A stretch of DNA of 26,281 nucleotides from a virus, in IMG/VR virus record IMGVR_UViG_3300025070_000196, positions 1 to 26,281 of that record; one strand, given 5' to 3'. This document shows, one piece after another, positions 1 to 6,082 of this stretch. A program made the translations under genes and the position numbers. The first letter of the stretch is position 1, and every line of letters starts with the position of its first letter. The notes beneath the pieces are model-generated. The model was not told the DNA's origin. It made no database searches and saw only the letters and a list, made by a program, of their open reading frames with translations.

Positions 1-13
1 GTCGCGCGTTACC
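1..13. repeat. Left copy of 13-bp terminal direct repeat (probable cos end)
   Basis: GTCGCGCGTTACC at 1-13 is identical to 26269-26281. Together with the G at 26268, the right copy forms a 14-bp imperfect dyad (GGTCGCGCGTTACC, 10 of 14 positions symmetric). It lies about 57 bp upstream of the small terminase start on the circular map, where lambda-type phages keep cosN. A filled-in 5' overhang would produce this kind of duplication at both ends. The cos reading is inference; the repeat is observed. Confidence 0.7.
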
Positions 14-42
14 CGTGAAAGTTGCGCTGCACAAGTACCTTT

Positions 43-810
43 TTACCTTGCACGCTTGGCACTCCGCTTGGCTGCTGCAAATCTACGACCAAAATTTCTG
101 TTGAATGCACCTTTGGCGAACCGTTGACTGTCCTCATAAAAACTAAACTGCTTCGGCACGTTCAAGCTGCGTTGCTCAAGCAGATACAAACGCTTCAATG
201 GGTAACGCTTCTTCGTGCGGCGTTCCAATATCATCTGCTGACCACCCACCGTCTGTTTAAACGCCTTCGGTCTGTCCAACACTGTGCGTGGTGCATTGCG
301 GTTATACCCTGCACGACCGCGCACTGGTGGTCTGTCTGCGGCTGGTATCGCTATGCTGCGGCCATTAGCGTGCTTCAAGCCACCAACAGCCAGACGTTGC
401 AGATAGTCTTTGTGCATCGCGCCTGTGGGATGGTTCTGCACTATCGACCGCAGTTTCTTCTTTGTCGCGCGGTTGTTACCGCGTATAGGCATCATCGCTG
501 CCTTCATAAACGATTTGTTCTTAGCATCCACATCGCTTGGCCATACACGCTCAATGGTGTTGCGGCGTGTCTCAAACGCTGCATCGTTCAATGCTTGTGA
601 CATAGCAAACGGCATCTGGTTCTTGCCAAACGCATCAACAGCTTTGGCAAAAGCTGGCAAGTTGCTTGTGACGTTCACTGACATCGACCCTGCCGCTGCC
701 TGTGCTACTGCCCCGCGATCCACGCCACTGCGCAATGCGCCACTGATCGCCTTACCGACGACCATACGCCCGAAAAATGATAGTGGTGCTGCTAATAACT
801 GTATCGCCAT
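43..810 (-). CDS. Putative minor tail / tail-completion protein, gpZ-like
   Basis: This 255-residue basic protein starts at ATG 810 and overlaps the stop of the upstream gene as TAATG, which implies translational coupling. The middle (about residues 45-110) resembles the opening of lambda gpZ: a helical stretch with a run of small residues, then positions rich in Arg and Lys. The C-terminus is strongly basic (FGRRFAAAKRSAKRAR). gpZ-type proteins act late in tail completion, before the tail joins the head. The similarity is weak and judged by eye. On the circular map the gene lies directly upstream of cos and terS, away from the main tail genes, which is unusual for a tail gene but compatible with late expression. 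Another Arg-rich virion protein is possible. Confidence 0.5.
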   Translation of the reverse strand: MAIQLLAAPLSFFGRMVVGKAISGALRSGVDRGAVAQAAAGSMSVNVTSNLPAFAKAVDAFGKNQMPFAMSQALNDAAFETRRNTIERVWPSDVDAKNKSFMKAAMMPIRGNNRATKKKLRSIVQNHPTGAMHKDYLQRLAVGGLKHANGRSIAIPAADRPPVRGRAGYNRNAPRTVLDRPKAFKQTVGGQQMILERRTKKRYPLKRLYLLEQRSLNVPKQFSFYEDSQRFAKGAFNRNFGRRFAAAKRSAKRAR

Positions 811-995
811 TAGTGTTGCGTTTCCTGTTCCAATTCCAATATCACGACCGTGCCAGACGTATCACGCGCGTCAAATATGATGCCATCGCATTCGGTGCAG
901 TTGATCGTGCCGCTGTTCTCTTCGACACACGCATACGTCTCTGCCTCACAATGCAGACAAATGCAGACCTCTTCGAAGAATAACACATACGACAT
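810..995 (-). CDS. Small zinc-knuckle protein, function unknown
   Basis: This 61-residue acidic protein has two CxxC-type pairs (CLHC near residues 13-16 and CTEC near 33-36), spaced as in a small zinc ribbon. I chose ATG 995. A longer reading from TTG 1019 would start almost inside the terminator hairpin at 1009-1039. No strong Shine-Dalgarno is visible for either start. Its stop overlaps the start of the gpZ-like gene. Because it is the first gene after the terminator, it would be the first gene of the late transcript if that transcript begins here. No enzymatic domain is recognised; a nucleic-acid or protein-binding role is only a guess. Confidence 0.55.
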   Translation of the reverse strand: MSYVLFFEEVCICLHCEAETYACVEENSGTINCTECDGIIFDARDTSGTVVILELEQETQH

Positions 996-1008
996 TTGCA
1001 AACCATAT

Positions 1009-1039
1009 CTGCAAAACAAAAGCCGGTCAATGACCGGCT
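1009..1039 (-). terminator. Intrinsic terminator after the wHTH gene
   Basis: On the minus strand a perfect 8-bp GC-rich stem (AGCCGGTC / GACCGGCT) with a 3-nt loop at 1021-1039 is followed at once by TTTGTTTT. There is no matching T-run on the plus strand, so it acts in one direction. It lies 22 bp past the stop of the winged-helix gene and upstream of the two genes that lead into cos and the terminase. Confidence 0.82.
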
Positions 1040-1061
1040 GATGTCTATATTATTGCACATA

Positions 1062-1655
1062 CTACACCCGAATACCGGCTTGCAGTTTGCCAAGATTGTA
1101 CCAACGGGTCTGATCCTCAGATCGTTGCCGTTCTTTGCTTTTAACGCGGCGATCATATCGTGATATGGCCTCGCTAAATTTCTTTTTGGCCAGCTTATCA
1201 GCAGTTAATTCGTAGACAAACCCACCTGTCGTCTTACTGCCATCAACTCTGTTAACCAATCCCACAGCACTCATTCGCGTCAAATGCGCCGACACACTGC
1301 TTTTCGTTGCGTCAAACCTATGCAATGCTTGCAACCGATACGCATCACGCATCTTAAAGCGTTGATTTGGGTTTGCGTATTGCTGCCAGAGCATTTCATA
1401 CAAATCCCAAGCACGCAGTTTCTGTGAATAAGGTTGCACAATTTTCGGTTTAGGTGGGTGCTTGTAACTGCAATCGAAAGCCGGTGCCGTTGTCAGTGGC
1501 GGCGGCACGTCAACATTTTCCCGCACGACGACTGGTTTGTTTTCTTTAATGGCCTCGTAATCGATCTCGATGTTTGCTTCGCTATCTATGGCCGCTGCCA
1601 AGATTTCTGCCAGCCCCTGCTTATCGCATTTGATTTTGATTAAGTATTTATTCAT
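1062..1655 (-). CDS. Winged-helix DNA-binding protein, possible late regulator
   Basis: This 197-residue protein starts at ATG 1655, which has GGAG 7 nt upstream and overlaps the preceding stop as TGATG. A GTG one codon earlier is less well placed. The central region (about residues 85-160) reads as a winged helix: AYRLQALHRFDATKSSVSAH, then TRMSAVGLVNRV and a beta-wing ending VYEL. The C-terminus is Lys/Arg-rich. Residues 1-80 look divergent and partly disordered (VDVPPPLTTAP). It is the last gene of the early minus-strand block and sits immediately before a terminator, in the position Q holds in lambda. A late activator or antitermination role is inferred from position only. Confidence 0.6.
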   Translation of the reverse strand: MNKYLIKIKCDKQGLAEILAAAIDSEANIEIDYEAIKENKPVVVRENVDVPPPLTTAPAFDCSYKHPPKPKIVQPYSQKLRAWDLYEMLWQQYANPNQRFKMRDAYRLQALHRFDATKSSVSAHLTRMSAVGLVNRVDGSKTTGGFVYELTADKLAKKKFSEAISRYDRRVKSKERQRSEDQTRWYNLGKLQAGIRV

Positions 1656-1837
1656 CACTGATCTCCACTTTCAGTTTCTGGCGGGTCTGTCTTAACATCA
1701 CCCTGCCCGTTGCACATTTCGCATATCACGCGCTTGCCGGTGTCAATCTCATACCGGCCTTCACCAAAGCAGTTGTCACACGGCTTATAGTGATCCATCA
1801 CATATGGCGGCACAAAGCCTTTTGGATAAACTGTCAT
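1655..1837 (-). CDS. Small DnaJ-type zinc-finger protein
   Basis: This 60-residue protein carries two CxxCxGxG motifs (CDNCFGEG near residues 20-27 and CEMCNGQG near 39-46). That is the paired motif of the DnaJ central zinc domain and of many small phage and host zinc proteins. Two such motifs bind one zinc ion in the known family. There is no J domain, so it is not a DnaJ homologue. Both ends are coupled: ATG 1837 overlaps the upstream stop as ATGA, and its own stop overlaps the next start. The function is unknown; the charged C-terminal tail is probably disordered. Confidence 0.65.
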   Translation of the reverse strand: MTVYPKGFVPPYVMDHYKPCDNCFGEGRYEIDTGKRVICEMCNGQGDVKTDPPETESGDQ

Positions 1838-2046
1838 CCAACACGCCTGTCATCAACTACTGTTGACCATTCTGATATTTTATGCGTTCCATTAATACGC
1901 TGAAAATATCTATCAATTGGATCGGTTGGATCATCATCCATATTTGCCATATCGTAACTGCCAGCATCAACAAAACGCAAATACAACTCATATTCTTTGT
2001 CAGACATATTGATGCGATACCCTTTTTTCAGTCTAGTGATCTTCAT
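1834..2046 (-). CDS. Small acidic phage protein, unknown
   Basis: The sequence encodes 70 residues from ATG 2046. I prefer this start because it overlaps the stop of the small membrane-protein gene upstream as ATGA and follows a G-rich stretch (GGGGGGTGG). A GTG at 2103 in the same frame would run over that gene. The protein has a short basic beginning (MKITRLKKGYRI), then an acidic Asp-rich middle (DAGSYDMANMDDDPTDP) and no recognised motif. It is part of the closely coupled run of small early genes. Confidence 0.55.
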   Translation of the reverse strand: MKITRLKKGYRINMSDKEYELYLRFVDAGSYDMANMDDDPTDPIDRYFQRINGTHKISEWSTVVDDRRVG

Positions 2047-2171
2047 TGCACCACCCCCCAGTTGCCAGACATCCACGCCCATATTGTAAATTCCTTGCCC
2101 CACACGTCAAACATTAGTGACGCCACGGCCAGCAAAAACACCAGCCCGAATATTTCTTGCCATATACGCAT
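2043..2171 (-). CDS. Small single-pass membrane protein
   Basis: This 42-codon gene fills what would otherwise be a gap of about 125 bp. ATG 2171 lies 1 bp after the TGA of the lipoprotein gene and has a GGGGG run 5-6 nt upstream. Its TGA overlaps ATG 2046 of the next gene as ATGA. The protein starts MRIWQEIFGLVFLLAVASLM, a clear hydrophobic segment of about 16 residues, and continues with a Trp-rich tail (WAWMSGNWGVVQ). Placement directly after a lipoprotein gene might suggest an envelope or lysis role, but there is no coiled coil as in inner-membrane spanins. Confidence 0.5.
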   Translation of the reverse strand: MRIWQEIFGLVFLLAVASLMFDVWGKEFTIWAWMSGNWGVVQ

Positions 2172-2172
2172 A

Positions 2173-2400
2173 TCAGCCCCCTATGATACTGTGGCCACGA
2201 TTAATCAGGCACTTGTTTACCATTACCCGCACCTCACTTGGCAAGTGATACCAAGTGGCCGCCTGATCCGCCAATGCCTGACACTCAGCAACGTCACGCT
2301 GATAAAGCTGCGCCTTATCTTCGCTGACGCGCAAATCGGCTATTGGGGCGCGACTGGCGCACCCCGATAACACGATTGCTGTTACGACTAGCCAGCGCAT
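2173..2400 (-). CDS. Small lipoprotein, possible outer-membrane lysis component
   Basis: This 75-residue protein starts MRWLVVTAIVLSGCAS, a short signal peptide ending in a lipobox (LSGC, Cys14), so it should be lipid-modified and exported. The mature part holds two further cysteines (AECQ near residue 40 and NKCLINRGHSI near 64). This pattern resembles small bacterial envelope lipoproteins that end in C-x2-RGY. A phage-encoded lipoprotein may be an outer-membrane spanin or a superinfection-exclusion factor. Neither is proven: it lacks the Pro-rich body of Rz1 and lies far from the endolysin gene. Confidence 0.6.
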   Translation of the reverse strand: MRWLVVTAIVLSGCASRAPIADLRVSEDKAQLYQRDVAECQALADQAATWYHLPSEVRVMVNKCLINRGHSIIGG

Positions 2401-2401
2401 T

Positions 2402-2755
2402 TTAATAACCTAGATTGCGTTCGCCGCAACCTTCGCTATTGCCAAATGACGCATACATCGCGGTGATAACATCCATAAACTTTGGCCAAGCGGCTTGAGA
2501 CACACCATAATGATCTGGCAAATCCCAATCATCGGCACCGTCAACAAAAACACCTTTTTGCACTAAGCTGGAAATCACACCGCGATAAACGGTCATATCC
2601 AAAAACGACAGATTTTTGACACCGATCAACGCATTTGGATGGATGGTATTTTCATCAAGATCGTGTTCGGTTGGCCATTCTGATGATTGCAGTCTGCCCT
2701 CACCCAAAAAATCCCAATAATGCTCCAGCAACTGCTTTTCTAACTTTGTAAACAT
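2402..2755 (-). CDS. Hypothetical protein
   Basis: The gene encodes 117 residues. ATG 2755 has GGGAG 8 nt upstream, in a leader shared with the next upstream gene. The protein starts with an amphipathic helix (FTKLEKQLLEHYWDF), has a mixed acidic middle, and ends in an Asn/Gly/Cys-containing tail. I see no known domain, signal peptide or membrane segment. It lies between the lipoprotein and another unknown gene in the early minus-strand block. Confidence 0.6.
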   Translation of the reverse strand: MFTKLEKQLLEHYWDFLGEGRLQSSEWPTEHDLDENTIHPNALIGVKNLSFLDMTVYRGVISSLVQKGVFVDGADDWDLPDHYGVSQAAWPKFMDVITAMYASFGNSEGCGERNLGY

Positions 2756-2771
2756 TTTGCAAACTCCCGTT
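2753..2771 (-). promoter_or_regulatory. Duplicated ribosome-binding leader, copy 1
   Basis: Read on the minus strand, 19 bases, AACGGGAGTTTGCAAAATG, include the Shine-Dalgarno GGGAG and the start codon of the gene at 2402-2755. The identical 19-mer spans the start of the next gene upstream (3016-3034). This suggests a duplicated translation start, or a shared target for translational control. Confidence 0.7.
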
Positions 2772-3018
2772 AAACTGACGCTTTTGGATCACTGCTTGTG
2801 AACCAGCATTTGTTGCTGTTTTGCCCTTCATTGCAATGAGCAATTCGGATTTCGCCGCCAGTCAGACTATCTGACGAATAATGCAAATCGCGTGTGCCAT
2901 ACCAGCCGGTGTCAAAACAGCCGTGAAAAAAAACATTATGTTCACGCACCCAATTTGCCAGATCCTCATCTGGATGATATGGACTGCAACGAAAAATATT
3001 GTTGTATGAATTAGTCAT
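2770..3018 (-). CDS. Hypothetical protein
   Basis: This 82-residue protein starts at ATG 3018 with GGGAG 8 nt upstream. It is rich in His, Trp, Tyr and Cys (FFHGCFDTGWYGTRD; Cys at about residues 11, 34, 62 and 71), which could point to metal binding but matches no motif I know. It is the first gene after the short intergenic stretch that follows the HTH replication gene. No signal peptide or membrane segment is visible. Confidence 0.55.
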   Translation of the reverse strand: MTNSYNNIFRCSPYHPDEDLANWVREHNVFFHGCFDTGWYGTRDLHYSSDSLTGGEIRIAHCNEGQNSNKCWFTSSDPKASV

Positions 3019-3034
3019 TTTGCAAACTCCCGTT
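3016..3034 (-). promoter_or_regulatory. Duplicated ribosome-binding leader, copy 2
   Basis: This is the same 19-mer (AACGGGAGTTTGCAAAATG on the minus strand) as at 2753-2771. It contains GGGAG and the start codon of the 2770-3018 gene. The sequences diverge on both sides. Confidence 0.7.
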
Positions 3035-3055
3035 TTGCTGTGATAATTACAAGCC

Positions 3056-3074
3056 TTACCACTATCATTACCAC
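3056..3074. repeat. Pair of 7-bp direct repeats in intergenic gap
   Basis: TTACCAC occurs at 3056-3062 and again at 3068-3074 (GTGGTAA on the minus strand). The copies are 12 bp apart in the 69-bp gap just downstream of the HTH replication-type gene. They could be an operator or a minimal iteron pair. Two short copies are weak evidence. Confidence 0.35.
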
Positions 3075-3087
3075 CTGTCTACACTTT

Positions 3088-3774
3088 TTACACATCAGCA
3101 CCCACTTTTTTTAGTTCGGCAATCACATCCGGTCTGTTTTGCTTGTAATATGTACGCAAACCATCACCCATTTCCTGCCATTGCTCTAAGCTGACCATTC
3201 TGCGCTGTGGCGGTGTCCATTCAGTAGATTGGCTGTTAAACGCTCTAGAATGCCCACTGACGCGCTTTGTCTTGTTTTTGGCATCTCGCATACACCAGTT
3301 GCGCCAAAACGCCTGTACGTCCACATATGCGGCTTTATTGCCGTTTTGCTGATCCCACATTCTGATTGCTTGTAAGACCTCACCGCCATTTAGGCCTTTA
3401 TCAGCCGCATAGGCCAGATCTTCATCTGATGGCGTCCAATCGCAAACTTTGGTTTTTCTATTTTTATTAATTTTAGTATCTTTTAGTTTATGGTTGTCAC
3501 TGTGACAGGGGTGGGTAGTCAGACTGACTAGGGTATACTGTGATGATTTACCTGTACGGTGGGTCACTGTGACCAACCCCTCATCAACCAGCTTTTTAAT
3601 TTTCCGGCGCACTGTCGCTTCGCTTGCACCCGTAAAACGCGACAAATACCCTGCCGATGGCCACGCAATGCCACTATCGGGGTTTGAACAGTTGGCCAGC
3701 GCAATAAAAACCAGCTTTTCTAGTGGGTCATCCATCGGCGTTGTAAATGCTATTTTTAACGCTTCAATGCTCAT
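3088..3774 (-). CDS. HTH replication-initiation-like protein
   Basis: This 228-residue protein starts at ATG 3774, with GGAG 7 nt upstream; a TTG one codon earlier is less likely. Residues 1-85 form a winged helix of the HTH_36 type, with a start like lambda-O-type proteins (DPLEKLVFIALANCSNPDSG, then WPSAGYLSRFTGASEATVRR). After a basic linker, the C-terminal part has DWTPSDEDLAYAADKGL and AFWRNWCMRDA, a pattern common in phage DnaT-like replication proteins. Known relatives bind the phage origin and load host helicase. This is the only plausible replication initiator here, so the phage probably uses host polymerase, primase and helicase. It overlaps the upstream gene by 11 bp. Confidence 0.7.
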   Translation of the reverse strand: MSIEALKIAFTTPMDDPLEKLVFIALANCSNPDSGIAWPSAGYLSRFTGASEATVRRKIKKLVDEGLVTVTHRTGKSSQYTLVSLTTHPCHSDNHKLKDTKINKNRKTKVCDWTPSDEDLAYAADKGLNGGEVLQAIRMWDQQNGNKAAYVDVQAFWRNWCMRDAKNKTKRVSGHSRAFNSQSTEWTPPQRRMVSLEQWQEMGDGLRTYYKQNRPDVIAELKKVGADV

Positions 3775-4030
3775 CAATTATCTCCAATGTCAGTGCCGCA
3801 TAGCCAATGATGTCCAACAGACTGTCAACGTGCTTGCAGTCGCTGTTTGCCAGCCGTGACAGCTTCATTGCGATCATCATCGCCCCAAACTGCTCCGGCG
3901 AAATGTCTTTGCCAGCGATCATCGACATCATCTGGCTGGTCTGTGTCCAGTTTTGCCGCAGATCGCCATAGCTTTCGCCACGCTGCTTCAGTATGGCTTG
4001 CACATTTTCCAATGCTTTAGAACGGTTCAT
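3764..4030 (-). CDS. DUF6378-type small phage protein
   Basis: This 88-residue protein matches the pattern I know for DUF6378: RGESYGDLRQNWTQTSQMMS, then ISPEQFGAMMIAMKLSRLAN, then DSLLDIIGYAAL. The family is common beside phage replication and nucleotide-metabolism genes and is predicted to be all-helical; its biochemical role is not established. ATG 4030 has GAGG upstream. Its 3' end overlaps the replication-initiator gene and its 5' end overlaps the nuclease gene, so it belongs to the same transcript. Confidence 0.75.
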   Translation of the reverse strand: MNRSKALENVQAILKQRGESYGDLRQNWTQTSQMMSMIAGKDISPEQFGAMMIAMKLSRLANSDCKHVDSLLDIIGYAALTLEIIDEH

Positions 4031-4439
4031 TTAACACCTCTAACACCTTAAACTGCTCAATCGGCACTTCGGCCATCAACCCATAATCACGCTCAATCCC
4101 ACGGTCGCGTCTGCCGCCTATAGTCGTCAGGAAATCCACCGCGAAGCTGCAATAACCGACCCGATCCATCCATCGCACGATCAAAAACGTGGGTATGCCG
4201 GTTTCAAACGCCACCTGCCGCGCATAAATCATTTTGTGCAAATGTATCAGTGACGTTTTATAGCGGTTCATATTGAACGTGCGGCATTTAATTTCCGCAA
4301 ACGCAGATATGTTGCCATCACGCAACAGAGCAAAATCAAGCTGACAATATTGTGGCAATTTGACCGGCGTGACCTTCCACTTTTCGGCCACTTTTGACAT
4401 CGTTATCATTTCCAGCTTCAGGTTTTCACTGGTTTCCAT
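4017..4439 (-). CDS. PD-(D/E)XK nuclease-fold protein
   Basis: This 140-residue protein shows the nuclease core LDFALLRDG followed by AFAEIKCR, with Asp35, Glu49 and Lys51 as the likely metal-binding and catalytic residues. A helix with HKMIYARQVAFETG and a strand TFLIVRWMDRVGY follow, as in Holliday-junction-resolvase-type folds. I chose ATG 4439, which comes 1 bp after the preceding stop and follows a GGGGG run. An ATG at 4460 has no ribosome-binding site. The target (junction, end or flap) cannot be read from sequence. It lies beside another PD-(D/E)XK gene, with one small gene between them. Confidence 0.68.
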   Translation of the reverse strand: METSENLKLEMITMSKVAEKWKVTPVKLPQYCQLDFALLRDGNISAFAEIKCRTFNMNRYKTSLIHLHKMIYARQVAFETGIPTFLIVRWMDRVGYCSFAVDFLTTIGGRRDRGIERDYGLMAEVPIEQFKVLEVLNEPF

Positions 4440-4440
4440 C

Positions 4441-4701
4441 TCAGCCCCCGTTCGGATCATATGATAAATTGTTTGGATTAAACGGGATGATGTTGTGTTT
4501 CTTGCGCGTGTTCTTGCAGTATTCCGCGCGGATCACGCCAAGCGGCTCAACACCATCTTCGATGTGCCGTGGATAAACCCGCACCTCGATGCCGGTTTTG
4601 CCTTTAAACAAGTGTATCGTCAGATCTTTAACGTCTATCCAGCTTTCAGCCGACAGCATCGTATAAGTGCGATCACCGATTGTTTGATAGCCATCATCCA
4701 T
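4441..4701 (-). CDS. Hypothetical protein between two nuclease genes
   Basis: The gene encodes 86 residues from ATG 4701, which has GGGAG 10 nt upstream and overlaps the upstream nuclease gene by only 8 bp. In-frame ATGs at 4725 and 4758 would overlap it further. The predicted fold is mostly beta (YTMLSAESWIDVKDLTIHLF, then GIEVRVYPR), ending in a polar tail (NPNNLSYDPNGG). No known domain is recognised. Close packing between two nuclease genes suggests a DNA-metabolism role, but that is inference. Confidence 0.55.
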   Translation of the reverse strand: MDDGYQTIGDRTYTMLSAESWIDVKDLTIHLFKGKTGIEVRVYPRHIEDGVEPLGVIRAEYCKNTRKKHNIIPFNPNNLSYDPNGG

Positions 4702-5131
4702 TTGCCAAGATCTCCCGCGTGACATAACAGAACGTGTCAATGTCCATTTCACAGGCATATCGCCAATCGTGCTTTTCAGCAATGTCACCGGCCATCACGA
4801 AAAACGTCAGATATGTCAACGCTTGAACCGGCACCCTGACCCGCGTCTTTTGTCGATCCAGCCGGTAAAACAAACAAGGCATTTTATCGCCGCCAGCATA
4901 TTCAGCCGCCGCGCATACCTGATCCCACCACGCACTATCAACCCCCGATTTTCGCCTCTTGCATTCCAGAACAAAAGGAAAATCGCAATCATTAGTGACC
5001 AAATCGCCAAGGTGTTTCTCGCGCGTCTGATCCAGTTCACGCACGAATGTGATACCAAGCTGATCATACAATTCTTTTGCGATTTCATATTCATAGCCCT
5101 TGCCTTTATTACGGCTTTTCAATCCAGACAT
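4694..5131 (-). CDS. PD-(D/E)XK nuclease, Hjc / Holliday-junction-resolvase-like
   Basis: This 145-residue protein has the archaeal Hjc-like order: basic start SRNKGKGYEYEIAKEL (Glu14 or Glu16), then GDL (Asp43), then FVLECKRRK (Glu56, Lys58) and WWDQ. These are the expected catalytic positions of the fold. Relatives cut DNA junctions or act as nicking and restriction-type enzymes. In this context, with ERF recombination and no DNA polymerase, junction resolution before packaging is plausible. ATG 5131 has GGGGG upstream. It is the first gene of the leftward early block, facing the divergent region at 5132-5239. Confidence 0.72.
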   Translation of the reverse strand: MSGLKSRNKGKGYEYEIAKELYDQLGITFVRELDQTREKHLGDLVTNDCDFPFVLECKRRKSGVDSAWWDQVCAAAEYAGGDKMPCLFYRLDRQKTRVRVPVQALTYLTFFVMAGDIAEKHDWRYACEMDIDTFCYVTREILANG

Positions 5132-5239
5132 CGCTGCCCCCGTTTAAGTGGTTTCGCACATCATTGCCGAAATCGATTAAATCTGTAAAGCGGAAATTTA
5201 AGTGTTGCAAAATGTGACTGCGTGGAATACGGTTGCGGA
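5132..5239. promoter_or_regulatory. Divergent intergenic control region
   Basis: This is the only divergent gap in the genome, so both early promoters should lie here. It contains two copies of TTTAAGTG (5143-5150 and 5197-5204, 54 bp apart) and the 8-bp palindrome AATCGATT (about 5171-5178) between them. I do not see a clear -35/-10 pair on either strand. The repeats could be operator sites for a phage regulator. Confidence 0.5.
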
Positions 5240-6082
5240 ATGAAACGGGAAATCGGAAAAGAGTGGCGTGACGCTGACCTGACACACCTTTCTGTCAGCC
5301 AGCTAAATCGCACGCCTGCATATTGGATTTACGCATATTTGTATCTGCGTGATGACCGCAAAAACATAACTGTCGGGGAAAACGCCGCAGTCGGCACAGC
5401 AGTGCATAACGGCTTGCAGTCAATCGTCTGCCACGGTCAGGATATCACTGATCAGATCTTAGCAGCACAGATTGCGTTTGATTTCCACGATGCTAATCAG
5501 GATGCCGCAAAGCGCGAAAAATATCGTGACTGCATACCGGATATGATCCGCAACGGCATCGACATATTGACCGAATACGGCTTTACCGGCGCGGTTGATG
5601 AAGAACGCATTGAAACGTGGCTTGATGGCGTCAACGTGCCGCTGATCGGCTTTGTTGACCTATTGGTGCCGGATACGATGTTTTGTGAAATAAAGACCAA
5701 AGCACCGCGCAAAACAAAGCTGCTGAAAGATGGCACGCAGGGTTGGGCGAAAGCGACCCTGCCAAAAGCACCGGAAAAAGCGCACGTTGCACAGGCAGCG
5801 ATCTACAATTACGCGCTGCAAGTGACGCCATCGATCTGCTATGTGACCGATCACGATGCGGTGATGTTTACGCCATTTAATTGTGACGAATTGAAAGCTG
5901 ACGCACTGGCGTATGCTGTTGAAGATATGCGGCAAAAGGCATTGATCCGGCAGAACCTGTTGCGGGTCAGCACCGATCCGAAAGTGCTGGCCAGTTTTAC
6001 TGATCCAGATTGGGGTCATATGTATCAGTGGAAAATTGAAACCGAATATTTAGAAAAGGCGAAAAAACTATGGAAGCTGTAA
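5240..6082 (+). CDS. RecB/Cas4-like PD-(D/E)XK exonuclease
   Basis: This 280-residue protein carries the full RecB-family nuclease signature: GTAVHNGLQ (His56), LIGFVDLLVPD (Asp140), FCEIKTK (Glu150, Lys152) and AQAAIYNY (QxxxY, Gln185 to Tyr189). Such phage proteins take the place of lambda Exo, resecting DNA ends for an annealing partner, and here the next gene is an ERF protein. No four-cysteine iron-sulfur cluster is visible. I chose ATG 5240; a GTG at 5222 is possible, and neither has a strong Shine-Dalgarno. It is the first gene of the rightward operon and overlaps the next gene by 13 bp. Confidence 0.82.
   Translation: MKREIGKEWRDADLTHLSVSQLNRTPAYWIYAYLYLRDDRKNITVGENAAVGTAVHNGLQSIVCHGQDITDQILAAQIAFDFHDANQDAAKREKYRDCIPDMIRNGIDILTEYGFTGAVDEERIETWLDGVNVPLIGFVDLLVPDTMFCEIKTKAPRKTKLLKDGTQGWAKATLPKAPEKAHVAQAAIYNYALQVTPSICYVTDHDAVMFTPFNCDELKADALAYAVEDMRQKALIRQNLLRVSTDPKVLASFTDPDWGHMYQWKIETEYLEKAKKLWKL

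Noticed and set aside
22-600. Long plus-strand frame opposite the gpZ-like gene
   Set aside because: It has a Cys/His/Trp-rich, low-quality composition, no ribosome-binding site, and lies antisense to a well-supported coupled gene.
1040-1061. AT-rich stretch on the minus strand as a late promoter
   Set aside because: It has no -35 partner, and a start here would lie immediately before the terminator hairpin.
842-1156. Minus-strand frame of 104 codons with many cysteines
   Set aside because: It runs across the terminator hairpin and both neighbouring genes in another frame and has no ribosome-binding site; it is a shadow.
2047-2103. Longer start (GTG 2103) for the small acidic protein
   Set aside because: It would run through the 42-codon membrane-protein gene, whose ATGA link supports ATG 2046.
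4702-4788. N-terminal extension of the gene at 4441-4701
   Set aside because: It lies wholly inside the Hjc-like nuclease gene; ATG 4701 has a good Shine-Dalgarno and needs only an 8-bp overlap.
5205-5230. TTGCAA with an ATACGG-like element as a plus-strand promoter
   Set aside because: The -10 match is poor and the spacing is only 16; it is not strong enough to list as a promoter.
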